NCBI RefSeq assembly: GCF_014596745.1
Contig: NZ_JABTCF010000001.1
Location: 496,001-560,000, forward strand
Origin: Maribacter aquimaris
Lineage (GTDB): Bacteria; Bacteroidota; Bacteroidia; Flavobacteriales; Flavobacteriaceae
DNA length: 64,000 bases
Direction: 5' to 3'
Below the pieces are notes generated by a model. That model saw nothing but the letters and a program-made list of their open reading frames with translations. It searched no databases and was not told where the DNA came from. This document shows positions 26,180 through 33,843 of this stretch, in pieces. Position 1 is the first letter of the stretch; each line of letters begins with the position of its first letter. The position numbers and the translations under genes are program-made.

Positions 26180-26728
26180 TTACCTATTATGCTTTCCTGC
26201 TTTATTCAACTCTTGGGGCAGATCCATCTTCTTGGTCAATGCACTGATTTGGTTTAAATCGATATCCCCGGTCATGGAGACCAATACCGTTTCGAACTTT
26301 CTGCCATTTACATCCACATCCATATTTTTCAGCCCTGAGACGAACATCAACAATTCGGTGACATGGTCTTTTTTCTTTCCGTTTCTGATATAAAACTTCA
26401 CGTTTACATCCTTGTCCTTGACCCGCATCAACTCTTCCAAAGAGGATGAACGCAAGTATTTGCGAACGGTTGCGGACATATCGGCCGCTACACCCTTATT
26501 CTCTGTAATAAAGACCTTTATCCCGTCTATTCCCCGGGCCATTTCCACAAAGTCCTTGGCTTCCTTATCGTCTTCCAGGCTGCCGATGGTGGTTAGAAGG
26601 TCTATCATTCCCTTATTTACTATTACGGAGCCCACATGGTCCATATCCTCAAATTTATCAAAGATGGATTGGGAGAAACCTGTTAAAGGTAATAAGGCGA
26701 TTGCTAAAATTAAGGTGATTTTTTTCAT
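26180..26728 (-). CDS. DUF4252 family secreted protein (second copy)
   Basis: The 182-residue protein has a signal peptide (ending TGFSQS) and a DUF4252 domain. It is closely similar to the first copy: SIFDKFEDMDHV against SAFDKFEDLDNV, MRVKDKDVNVKFYI against MRVKDKDANVKFYI, and NGRKFETVLVSMTGDIDL against NGRKFETVLLSLTGDIDL. The pair therefore looks like a fairly recent tandem duplication. The product should be periplasmic. No catalytic motif is visible. It is probably co-transcribed with the ECF sigma factor gene. Confidence 0.88.
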   Translation of the reverse strand: MKKITLILAIALLPLTGFSQSIFDKFEDMDHVGSVIVNKGMIDLLTTIGSLEDDKEAKDFVEMARGIDGIKVFITENKGVAADMSATVRKYLRSSSLEELMRVKDKDVNVKFYIRNGKKKDHVTELLMFVSGLKNMDVDVNGRKFETVLVSMTGDIDLNQISALTKKMDLPQELNKAGKHNR

Positions 26729-26784
26729 GATTGTCGTTTTTTCTGCCTGTTGGCATTTTGATTATTGATGATTGATTGATGAAT

Positions 26785-26820
26785 GTGGTGGCTCAAGTGG
26801 TTTATACTTTGAACCACCAC
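26785..26820 (-). other. Intercistronic hairpin between DUF4252 copies 1 and 2
   Basis: GTGGTGGCTCAA (26785-26796) and TTTGAACCACCAC (26808-26820) can pair as a long stem with one bulged or wobble position. On the coding (minus) strand no T run follows, so this is not a normal terminator for the operon. Confidence 0.5.
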
Positions 26821-26832
26821 GTTTTTTTGATT

Positions 26833-27378
26833 TTAATTCTTTTTTCCGGCTTCGTTCAATTCTTCCGGTAGGTTCATCTTTTTGGTCAATGAACCTATTT
26901 TACGTAAGTCAATGTCGCCGGTCAATGAAAGTAAAACGGTTTCGAACTTTCTTCCGTTCACCTCTACATCATTATTGATTCCCGTTACGAACATCAACAA
27001 CTCACTGACATGGTTTTCGTCCTTACCACTTTTGATATAGAACTTAACGTTGGCATCCTTGTCCTTAACCCGCATAAGTTCCTCTAACTGCGCGCTTTTA
27101 AGGTATTGGTTCATGGTCTTCAACATATCCGCGGAGATATTCTTATCCTCGGTAATGAAAACCTTGAGGTTCTTAAGACTTTTGGCGATATCCATAAAGT
27201 CCTTTGCTTCGGGGTCATCTACCTCTACGTCTATATTGGACAGCAACCGGAACATACTCTGGTTGACCACTACGGCACTTACATTGTCCAGATCTTCGAA
27301 TTTATCGAAGGCAGACTGTGAAAAGCCCAGTATGGGCAAAACTGCCAATGCCATTGTAATTATAATTTTCTTCATCAT
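26833..27378 (-). CDS. DUF4252 family secreted protein (first copy)
   Basis: The 181-residue protein has a signal peptide (MMKKIIITMALAVLPILGFS) followed by the DUF4252 domain with SAFDKFEDLDNVSAVVVN, MRVKDKDANVKFYI and VNGRKFETVLLSLTGDIDL. It lies eight bases behind the anti-sigma-like gene, so it is part of the same transcript. In Bacteroidota DUF4252 genes are often found behind ECF sigma factors (family knowledge); a periplasmic or envelope role in the sigma response is inference. Confidence 0.9.
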   Translation of the reverse strand: MMKKIIITMALAVLPILGFSQSAFDKFEDLDNVSAVVVNQSMFRLLSNIDVEVDDPEAKDFMDIAKSLKNLKVFITEDKNISADMLKTMNQYLKSAQLEELMRVKDKDANVKFYIKSGKDENHVSELLMFVTGINNDVEVNGRKFETVLLSLTGDIDLRKIGSLTKKMNLPEELNEAGKKN

Positions 27379-27386
27379 TTTCTGTA

Positions 27387-27806
27387 TTAATTTTTGTTGT
27401 AAATCTTTTGTGTTGCGTTTTCAAATTCCTTTAAATAAGCCACTTTTTCGGTACCTCTACTAAAGTTATCGGCCAAAAGGGTCAACGCTTTTTTTGTTTC
27501 ATTGTAGGCAAACTCGGCTTCTTTCTTTTCCTGGTATTCCTTACCAAAGTATATGCCGAATAACAAAACGGCCATTGCGGCTATGGAAAGCCACCTGTAG
27601 TTTATGTTTCTTTTCTTCAAGGGCAACCCTTTGGTATACCGTTCTTCCTTCGCTGCGGAAAAATATTGGAACATAGGTGCATATTGCTTTAGATGTGATG
27701 CTACACTTTCCTGTGAGAAATATGCCCTTAACTCTTTCTCTTCGCCAATGGAAGTGGAAGCTTCAAGATATTTTTCCAATAATTTTTCTATTCTATCCAA
27801 TTCCAT
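27387..27806 (-). CDS. Single-pass membrane protein, putative anti-sigma factor
   Basis: The 139-residue protein has a cytosolic N-terminal part of about 70 residues (starting MELDRIEKLLEKYLEASTS), one membrane segment (about 72-88, WLSIAAMAVLLFGIYFG) and a periplasmic helical C-terminus. This topology and its place directly behind an ECF sigma gene (14-base overlap) fit an anti-sigma factor. I see no ZAS zinc motif, so the family assignment rests on context and topology. It would hold the sigma factor at the membrane until a signal arrives. Confidence 0.75.
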   Translation of the reverse strand: MELDRIEKLLEKYLEASTSIGEEKELRAYFSQESVASHLKQYAPMFQYFSAAKEERYTKGLPLKKRNINYRWLSIAAMAVLLFGIYFGKEYQEKKEAEFAYNETKKALTLLADNFSRGTEKVAYLKEFENATQKIYNKN

Positions 27807-28302
27807 AACTGTGTTTTTGCATTAATTTTTCCCTTACTGTTTTACGGGCCCGTGATAAAGCCACCCGTATTGCCGTTGGTTTCATGTTCAATAATTCACC
27901 GATCTCGTCAAAATCATATTCCTCAACATCCCGTAGCTGTAAAACCAATTTTTGTTGTTCGGGCAGTTCCTCCATAATCTTTTCCACCCATCCAAGACTG
28001 TCCTTGGCCTCTACCTGTTTCTGCAACGAAGAATTATTATCCCCGTAATTACTATGGACCAGCTTTAGGTTTCCAGCTTGTTTTGATTTTAACCGGTCCA
28101 AACAAAAGTTCTTGGTCATCGTCATGGCAAAAGCCTCTACATTTTTGTATTTACCGATGTTTTCATTTTTTGACCACAACTTCATCAGGATTTCCTGGGT
28201 GGCATCCTCAGCCTCTTCCCTGGAGACCAGTAGGCGTTTTGCCAACCTATAGAGTTTATCCTTAAAAGGCATAACCACATTTAGAAATTCCGATTGTTTC
28301 AT
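27793..28302 (-). CDS. ECF-type RNA polymerase sigma factor
   Basis: The 169-residue protein has sigma region 2 (residues about 15-80: RLLVSREEAEDATQEILMKLW, AFAMTMTKNFCLDRLKSK) and region 4 (about 110-160: LPEQQKLVLQLRDVEEYDFDEIGELL, IRVALSRARKTVREKL; quoted in parts). It lacks regions 1 and 3, as ECF factors do. It heads the operon with the anti-sigma-like gene and three DUF4252 genes. A GTAAC-N16-CGTC element lies upstream at 28351-28375, which suggests it turns on its own operon. Confidence 0.95.
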   Translation of the reverse strand: MKQSEFLNVVMPFKDKLYRLAKRLLVSREEAEDATQEILMKLWSKNENIGKYKNVEAFAMTMTKNFCLDRLKSKQAGNLKLVHSNYGDNNSSLQKQVEAKDSLGWVEKIMEELPEQQKLVLQLRDVEEYDFDEIGELLNMKPTAIRVALSRARKTVREKLMQKHSYGIG

Positions 28303-28350
28303 TCCTTTGGTTCGTTGTTCGTAGTACTTCTTCCTCGTCTACATAAGCAA

Positions 28351-28375
28351 GACGAAGTACAACTAATTTTGTTAC
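28351..28375 (-). promoter_or_regulatory. Candidate ECF-type promoter for the sigma-DUF4252 operon
   Basis: On the minus strand GTAAC (28375-28371) is followed after exactly 16 bases by CGTC (28354-28351). AAC-type -35 and CGTC-type -10 elements with 16-17 bases between them are typical of ECF sigma promoters. The expected start lies about 40 bases before the sigma ATG at 28302. Confidence 0.55.
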
Positions 28376-28534
28376 AAATAATTTTTATTTCCTGTTATTG
28401 TCTTTAAATTGGGCATCCAAACAACAATAAGTTGCGTATATAATTTATTCAAAAGTAAGTAAGTCCCCCTTTTCTTCTTTCAATTTATGGAATGGTAATT
28501 GCGGTTCTCTACGAAATATTGCAAAAGAAAATTT

Positions 28535-30022
28535 ATGAAAAAGTATGTTTTGTTATTCCTTTCCCTTGGAATACTATTGGTTTCCTGTAAAAAAAGTGAT
28601 GATGACCTTACCCCTCCCGATGGCATTGACCCAGACTCTGCTGAAGTAGAAGTACAGGATTTTATGTGGAAAGCCATGAATTTTTGGTATTTCTGGCAAG
28701 AAGATGTTCCTAATCTAGCGGATGACAAATTCCCAAATACCGATGAAGGAATAGACGCTTATACAGAATTCCTGTCGTCAGAATCAGATCCGGGGACTTT
28801 CTTTGATGATCAATTATTATATTCCGAAGATCGCTTTAGTTTTTACTCGGACGATTATAGGGAATTGACACAGTCGTTTGCTGGAATCAGTAAAAGTAAC
28901 GGACTTGAATTTGGATTGGTCAAATTCAGTGATAGCGATGATGTCTTTGGTTATGTCTGGTATATTATACCCAATTCGGATGCCGCCACAAAGGATATTT
29001 CCCGTGGTGATCTCTTTACCGGGGTTGATGGACAAACCCTGAATGTATCAAATTACACGGACCTCCTATTTGGGGACAATGATACCTATACCCTGAACAT
29101 GGCTGATATCGCCAACGACCAAATTACACCTAACGATAAAGAGGTAACCCTAACTAAATTTGAGGGCTTGGTGGAAAATCCCGTTTTCCTTTCCAAAATC
29201 CTTGAAATTGGTGGTGAAAAAATCGGATACCTTGTATACAATAGGTTCACCAACGAATTTGACGAGGATCTCAACGACGTGTTCGGTGAATTTAAAGCCG
29301 ATGGCGTAACGAATCTCGTATTGGACCTTCGTTATAACCCGGGAGGATCGGTCAATTCAGCACGTTTATTATCAAGTATGGTTTATGGAACGAACAAAGA
29401 GGAATTATTCTTAAGACAACGCTGGAACTCGAAAATACAAGGACAGTTGAGCGATTCGCAATTAACGGATTACTTTGCAGAAAAAACCAGTGATGGCTCC
29501 TCTGTAAATACACTTAACCTTTCCAAGGTATATATCATTGCGACCAATAGTTCCGCTTCGGCCAGTGAATTGGTCATAAATGGGCTCGCCCCTTATGTCG
29601 ATGTCGTACATATCGGGGAAACTACAAGAGGGAAGAATGAATTTTCCTTGACCATGGTAGATGACTTCGACGGCAGCTACATTTACAATGCAGAGCGCGA
29701 AAGTAAGATCAACCCCGACAACCAATGGGCCATTCAACCTTTAGTGGGTAGAAACGAAAATGCCGATGGCTTTTCCGACTACACCTCTGGTCTGGTTCCC
29801 GATATTGAGCTTGAAGAAGATTTAGAGAACCTAGGAGCTTGGGGTGACCCCAATGAGCCTTTATTGGCCAGGGCCATACAGGAGATTACCGGAGCAACCG
29901 GCAAACGTGGTTTTCAGGTAAAAATGCCGGCAAACGTTATGACAAACTCTAAAATGTTCTCTGTTCTAAAGGATAATATGTTCTTGGACAAACCCATGCA
30001 AATGGGAAATATTCCTCAATAA
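28535..30022 (+). CDS. S41 family C-terminal processing peptidase, lipoprotein
   Basis: The 495-residue protein (from the ATG at 28535; an upstream TTG at 28499 adds 12 atypical residues) has a lipobox (GILLVSC) followed by an Asp-rich linker. A PDZ-like part lies near residues 120-210, and the tail-specific protease core has LVLDLRYNPGGS, the catalytic serine in ATNSSASASELV and the lysine in GETTRGKNEFS. It should cut proteins in the periplasm or at the outer membrane. It is divergent from the ECF sigma gene, and whether the sigma factor controls it is not shown. Confidence 0.93.
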   Translation: MKKYVLLFLSLGILLVSCKKSDDDLTPPDGIDPDSAEVEVQDFMWKAMNFWYFWQEDVPNLADDKFPNTDEGIDAYTEFLSSESDPGTFFDDQLLYSEDRFSFYSDDYRELTQSFAGISKSNGLEFGLVKFSDSDDVFGYVWYIIPNSDAATKDISRGDLFTGVDGQTLNVSNYTDLLFGDNDTYTLNMADIANDQITPNDKEVTLTKFEGLVENPVFLSKILEIGGEKIGYLVYNRFTNEFDEDLNDVFGEFKADGVTNLVLDLRYNPGGSVNSARLLSSMVYGTNKEELFLRQRWNSKIQGQLSDSQLTDYFAEKTSDGSSVNTLNLSKVYIIATNSSASASELVINGLAPYVDVVHIGETTRGKNEFSLTMVDDFDGSYIYNAERESKINPDNQWAIQPLVGRNENADGFSDYTSGLVPDIELEEDLENLGAWGDPNEPLLARAIQEITGATGKRGFQVKMPANVMTNSKMFSVLKDNMFLDKPMQMGNIPQ

Positions 30023-30041
30023 ACAAAAAGGTACTCCATAA

Positions 30042-30071
30042 AAAAAGGGCTCTATAACTAGAGCCCTTTTT
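30042..30071. terminator. Bidirectional terminator between S41 peptidase and BtuG-like genes
   Basis: AAAAAGGGCTCTA (30042-30054) and TAGAGCCCTTTTT (30059-30071) form a perfect 13-base stem with a TAAC loop and A/T tracts on both sides, placed between two converging genes. Confidence 0.95.
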
Positions 30072-30100
30072 CATTTATCCTTATTGATCTGTTAAAGCGA

Positions 30101-31516
30101 TTAACGTTCTGCTGTACCATTAAAATAGATACCTGCAGGGATAATGGAAACCTCTTTGGATACCAATAACGAATTATCGTTTAGGTCATAGACTTCCAAA
30201 GAACCATTACTAGTATAATCCTTGGCATCAACACCATAAAGCTTACCATCATTCACAGTCATATCATAAAAATTAAGATCCGTGATTTTAGCTGTTTCAG
30301 GAAGGGCTGTCGCCGAAGTTTCCATGCCATAAACCGAACCTGACATAAAATAATAAAGACTACTACCATCAACAACCAATGCTCCTGGGTGTTCTGCCGC
30401 TGCAAAATCAAAAGTACCGGCAACAGTATTGTCCGCAGTATTTATTTTATCCAATTGGGCCAAGGTCTCATTACCTGTCCAAGCAGGATTACCTCCAGAA
30501 AGTACCCATAGGTTTCCTTCAGCATCCACTTGTAGGGAATTTGGACGATCACCAACGGTAACGGTAGTGGTTACCATATTTGTAGTCGCGTCAATAACGG
30601 TAACGATATTATTTTGGTTATACCCCCCTTGCATAGCTACATAAATCGTATTTTCCTTAACTATAAGTTGTTCGGGACCTTCTGCAACCGGAATCTTGGC
30701 GGTTACCGTATTTTCTTCTAGATCGATCACAGCAACATAATCATCGTCAGGATTACTACCATCCCCCCAATTGGTCACATATCCCTTTCCATTGGCAAAA
30801 ACCATATAGCGAGGGTTTGAAAGTTCCATATCAATTGTGGCGACAGACTCAAACGTATACCGATTGACAACTTCCACTTTTTGTGAATTATTCACAACAA
30901 TATATCCAAATTCCTCATTAAAGGCCATACTCTGGATAACATCTGCCCAAGCATCAACATCGTTTACTGTTTTGAAAACTTCATTTTGTACTGTCGTATA
31001 ATCATTGGAAATAAAGGAAACCGAGGCATTACCCTGGAAAAAATTACCTTCATGGGTAACTATAATCCCATTTTCATAGGGATAGGAGTCATTATCGGTA
31101 ATGGTAAGGGTAACCGAATCTTTTAAACCAATAACAAGGTCTTCCCCCCCTGTTATGGTCTTAATGGTTACGATAATTTCTTCTGATGGCTCTACCTCGT
31201 CGTCATCAATAAGCGTAAGGCTTTGGGATACGGAAAGATCACCAGCAGGTAGTACCACTGAACCGGATAGCGCTTCATAATCCACACCGGAAGTAGCGGA
31301 ACCTGATACTTCATAAGTAATGGTTACATCCGTCCCATTGGCCAATGCCGTACCAAAATCAATATCAACCACACCTGCCCCTTCGTCATAGGTATCGGTA
31401 GTTGTTGACACCTCAATCGCCCCTATGATAGGTTGATCGTCATCATCATCATTGTCGCATCCTACAAATACGAACGATGCCAGTGCTGCTGTAATAAAAA
31501 AATGTTTGAATTTCAT
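30101..31516 (-). CDS. BtuG-like beta-propeller lipoprotein with N-terminal Calx-beta domain
   Basis: The 471-residue protein has a lipobox (FVFVGC, then a run of Asp), a Calx-beta-like domain (about residues 28-140, ending VTLTITDND) and a YVTN/YncE-type beta-propeller with repeated blocks such as YVAVIDLEENTVTAKIPVAEG and ATTNMVTTTVTVGDRPNSL (each quoted in part). Propeller lipoproteins of the DUF5074/BtuG group bind vitamin B12 very tightly on the surface of Bacteroides and hand it to BtuB. The gene lies five bases behind the BtuB-like receptor under the same cobalamin riboswitch, which supports this role. The Calx-beta domain may act as a spacer from the membrane (inference). Confidence 0.85.
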   Translation of the reverse strand: MKFKHFFITAALASFVFVGCDNDDDDDQPIIGAIEVSTTTDTYDEGAGVVDIDFGTALANGTDVTITYEVSGSATSGVDYEALSGSVVLPAGDLSVSQSLTLIDDDEVEPSEEIIVTIKTITGGEDLVIGLKDSVTLTITDNDSYPYENGIIVTHEGNFFQGNASVSFISNDYTTVQNEVFKTVNDVDAWADVIQSMAFNEEFGYIVVNNSQKVEVVNRYTFESVATIDMELSNPRYMVFANGKGYVTNWGDGSNPDDDYVAVIDLEENTVTAKIPVAEGPEQLIVKENTIYVAMQGGYNQNNIVTVIDATTNMVTTTVTVGDRPNSLQVDAEGNLWVLSGGNPAWTGNETLAQLDKINTADNTVAGTFDFAAAEHPGALVVDGSSLYYFMSGSVYGMETSATALPETAKITDLNFYDMTVNDGKLYGVDAKDYTSNGSLEVYDLNDNSLLVSKEVSIIPAGIYFNGTAER

Positions 31517-31521
31517 TGGTC

Positions 31522-33351
31522 TTAAAAATTTAAAATTAATTGTGATTGAATATTTCTGTTTGGCATTGGACGTAATGCTATATTTTCATAATAAGTGTCG
31601 TACACGTTGTTGAAGCTAAGGCCAAGCGTATATTTTATCTTTTTTTGAAGGGTACCTGTATAATTTATCCCGACATTGGCCACATCATAACCATCCAACT
31701 CCCCTCCAATGATGGATACAGGACCATTATAGAGATGCTGATAAAACACGTTAAAATGGGATAGGCTATAGGAAAAGGAGGCATTAGCCTTATGAAACGG
31801 GACATAAATCAGTTGTTCCTTGGTCGATTGGTCTTCAGAAACGGTATAGGCGTAGTTCGCTTTGAATGCCACCTTTTGGTGCTTACCGATATCATAACCA
31901 AGACCTAGTTCCCCTTCCGCACCATAAATACGTACATCATCAATATTTATTGGGGACCAGATTCCATTGCTACCAGGTAGCCATTTGATCATATCCTTGG
32001 TAGTGATATAATAACCATTTAGATTGAAGGTAACCCCTCCAAACTGCAGACGATGTCCCAAATCAACTTGATACGATTGTTCGGCCAATAAATCCAGATT
32101 ACCCCCAGGCTGCCAGTAAAGGTCATTAAAAGTAGGCGTCCTAAAGTTCTTTGAAGCATTCAACTGAATATCATAATGCCTATTGACGGTGTACTTTCCA
32201 TCCAACGAAAAAACCAAAGGACTGCTGTAGTCCGAGGAAAAATCCTGTCGTAAACTCACATTGTAAACCAATTTAGGGGAAACCTGATGCTTAAGCAATG
32301 CGGTTGCAGAGAAATCATTTCGGTTGGGGTCTCCAAAACTATCACCTTCTCCCTTATAATTATCGAATTCTAAAAAAGAGTTTAATCTAAAGGCTTTTGA
32401 TAATTTCATGTCCAATGAATACCGAGCCAAAAAGGTCGATACTTTCCCAAAGGAATGGTTATCAGAATCTTTATTCTCATAATATCTGAATTCTTCCTGT
32501 AAATAGGCCACCTTTACCTTTGAAATCGTCTTTTCGCCAAAACGGCCCCACTCCAATTGGGTACGATACTGATTGTCTTTGTACTTGCTTCTACCCACTG
32601 ATACAAGGGTTCCCGACAAATTCCTGTCCCCGATAAAGCTTTGATGGTATAATCGCAGTACCTGTTTTTCAGAAAGCACATAGCCCGCATTGAAATTAAA
32701 GTTCAATTGTTCAAACTCCCCATTGACATTCTTTTCGTCGGTTTTTAAATATTCATAGTCGTTATCCGATTTTTTATAATTGACCCCAAAATTGGAAGAC
32801 CATCGCGAATCGCCATAACTTTGGGCGTAATTGATGTTTTTGGTTTCAAAACTTCCGTATCCCAAAACAACCCGATGATCAAAATGGGAATCGAACCGAA
32901 GGTCGTTATTCAGGTGAACGCTTCCCCCAATGGCACCAGATCCATATTGAACACTGCCACCTCCACTGCGGATACCTATTGAATTATAACTTAAGGGATC
33001 TATGGTATTAAAATCGACCTGTCCGTTCAATTGGGAATTGATATTTATCCCATTCCAAATTACTGCCGTATGGGAAGCATTGGTCCCCCTAAAAGCGGGA
33101 GACGAAACCATCCCATAACCATTTTCCTTAAAATAAATATTGGAATTGAAGGCCAACAGGGAGGTTAGGGAATTATTTTGACGTTTTATGGTACTATCCC
33201 TTAATTCCGTAACCTTATGTCCTTCCGCATATCGTTTTAACCGAATATCGGAAACAACCACTTCCTTTAATTTGATTATGGGGTTCTCTTGTGCAAAAGC
33301 ACTGTTCAGGCTTACAAAAACAATAAAGGATAGTAATAGCGTTTTCTTCAT
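31522..33351 (-). CDS. btuB: BtuB-like TonB-dependent vitamin B12 receptor
   Basis: The 609-residue protein has a signal peptide (ending NSAFAQ), a plug domain (about residues 25-150, with SPAFRGTNASHTAVIWNGI and GSGAIGGSVHL) and a beta-barrel ending in a C-terminal phenylalanine (QLILNF), typical of outer-membrane barrels. The length equals that of BtuB, and it lacks the large carboxypeptidase-like domain of SusC/Oar receptors. The cobalamin riboswitch starting about 50 bases upstream of the ATG makes B12 or a related corrinoid the likely substrate. It needs TonB energy from elsewhere. Confidence 0.92.
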   Translation of the reverse strand: MKKTLLLSFIVFVSLNSAFAQENPIIKLKEVVVSDIRLKRYAEGHKVTELRDSTIKRQNNSLTSLLAFNSNIYFKENGYGMVSSPAFRGTNASHTAVIWNGININSQLNGQVDFNTIDPLSYNSIGIRSGGGSVQYGSGAIGGSVHLNNDLRFDSHFDHRVVLGYGSFETKNINYAQSYGDSRWSSNFGVNYKKSDNDYEYLKTDEKNVNGEFEQLNFNFNAGYVLSEKQVLRLYHQSFIGDRNLSGTLVSVGRSKYKDNQYRTQLEWGRFGEKTISKVKVAYLQEEFRYYENKDSDNHSFGKVSTFLARYSLDMKLSKAFRLNSFLEFDNYKGEGDSFGDPNRNDFSATALLKHQVSPKLVYNVSLRQDFSSDYSSPLVFSLDGKYTVNRHYDIQLNASKNFRTPTFNDLYWQPGGNLDLLAEQSYQVDLGHRLQFGGVTFNLNGYYITTKDMIKWLPGSNGIWSPINIDDVRIYGAEGELGLGYDIGKHQKVAFKANYAYTVSEDQSTKEQLIYVPFHKANASFSYSLSHFNVFYQHLYNGPVSIIGGELDGYDVANVGINYTGTLQKKIKYTLGLSFNNVYDTYYENIALRPMPNRNIQSQLILNF

Positions 33352-33400
33352 ACCAATGACCTTTTACCCGAAAGTCTATCGAAATTCTTAGTTTGTGAAC

Positions 33401-33586
33401 TTGGCAGGTCTCCTGACTTGCAATTTGCGATACAACCTTCCCGATATTCTCAGTGGTATAAAGTGTATGGCAGCTATTCTTCATCGAATAGGTACTGAAT
33501 AATGCGTTCAGCACATGCTTACAGTTGCGGGAACAGTTCCAGATTTTCACTGGATTCCCTTTTAATTTAGTCACCGTGAAAGTGAC
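33401..33586 (-). promoter_or_regulatory. Cobalamin (AdoCbl) riboswitch
   Basis: Read on the minus strand, the region has all main conserved blocks of the cobalamin riboswitch in order: GGGAATCCAGTGAAAATC and CTGTTCCCGCAACTGTAA, CCACTGAGAATATCGGGAAGG (given in part), and the B12 box AGTCAGGAGACCTGCC at 33403-33418. A short stem (GTCACTTTCACGGTGAC) opens it. It begins right behind a promoter box and ends about 50 bases before the btuB ATG, so it probably blocks translation of the btuB-btuG transcript when cobalamin is abundant. Confidence 0.95.
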
Positions 33587-33602
33587 AAAACCAAATTCGG
33601 GG

Positions 33603-33610
33603 CAAAATTA
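33603..33610 (-). promoter_or_regulatory. -7 box for the riboswitch-btuB-btuG transcript
   Basis: The minus strand reads TAATTTTG followed by C, a match to TAnnTTTG. A transcript starting about seven bases further would begin directly at the 5' edge of the riboswitch, which supports both calls. Confidence 0.6.
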
Positions 33611-33620
33611 AACTAAAAAA

Positions 33621-33737
33621 TTACTTATCCTCCTTTTTTTTACTAAGTTTTACGGCCAACCAGATAAAGCCCACCACGAAGTGAAGTATTATAATCCCTG
33701 CGACTATATAAATGATGGTATTGGAGCTATCGCGCAT
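33621..33737 (-). CDS. Small single-pass membrane protein of 38 residues
   Basis: ATG at 33737 opens a frame of 38 codons: MRDSSNTIIYIVAGIIILHF, then VVGFIWLAVKLSKKKEDK. It is one membrane helix with a lysine-rich end, so an N-out/C-in topology is expected from the positive-inside rule. AAGGAGG lies inside its own 3' end, not before it. It stands upstream of the riboswitch on the same strand, so it is not under its control in cis. I do not know its function; its place between the two halves of the B12 locus suggests a link only by position. Confidence 0.6.
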   Translation of the reverse strand: MRDSSNTIIYIVAGIIILHFVVGFIWLAVKLSKKKEDK

Positions 33738-33843
33738 GCTTGAATTTTTAACAAAAGTAAAATACTATCCATTCTAGAATTGTGACATTTGTTACCTTGC
33801 GGTCATTTTAACCAAACATACTAAGAATACAACCCACATCAAA

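Noticed and set aside
26785-26830. Hairpin followed by seven T on the plus strand, looking like a plus-strand terminator
   Set aside because: No gene on the plus strand would be ended here; the hairpin is better seen as an intercistronic element of the minus-strand operon.
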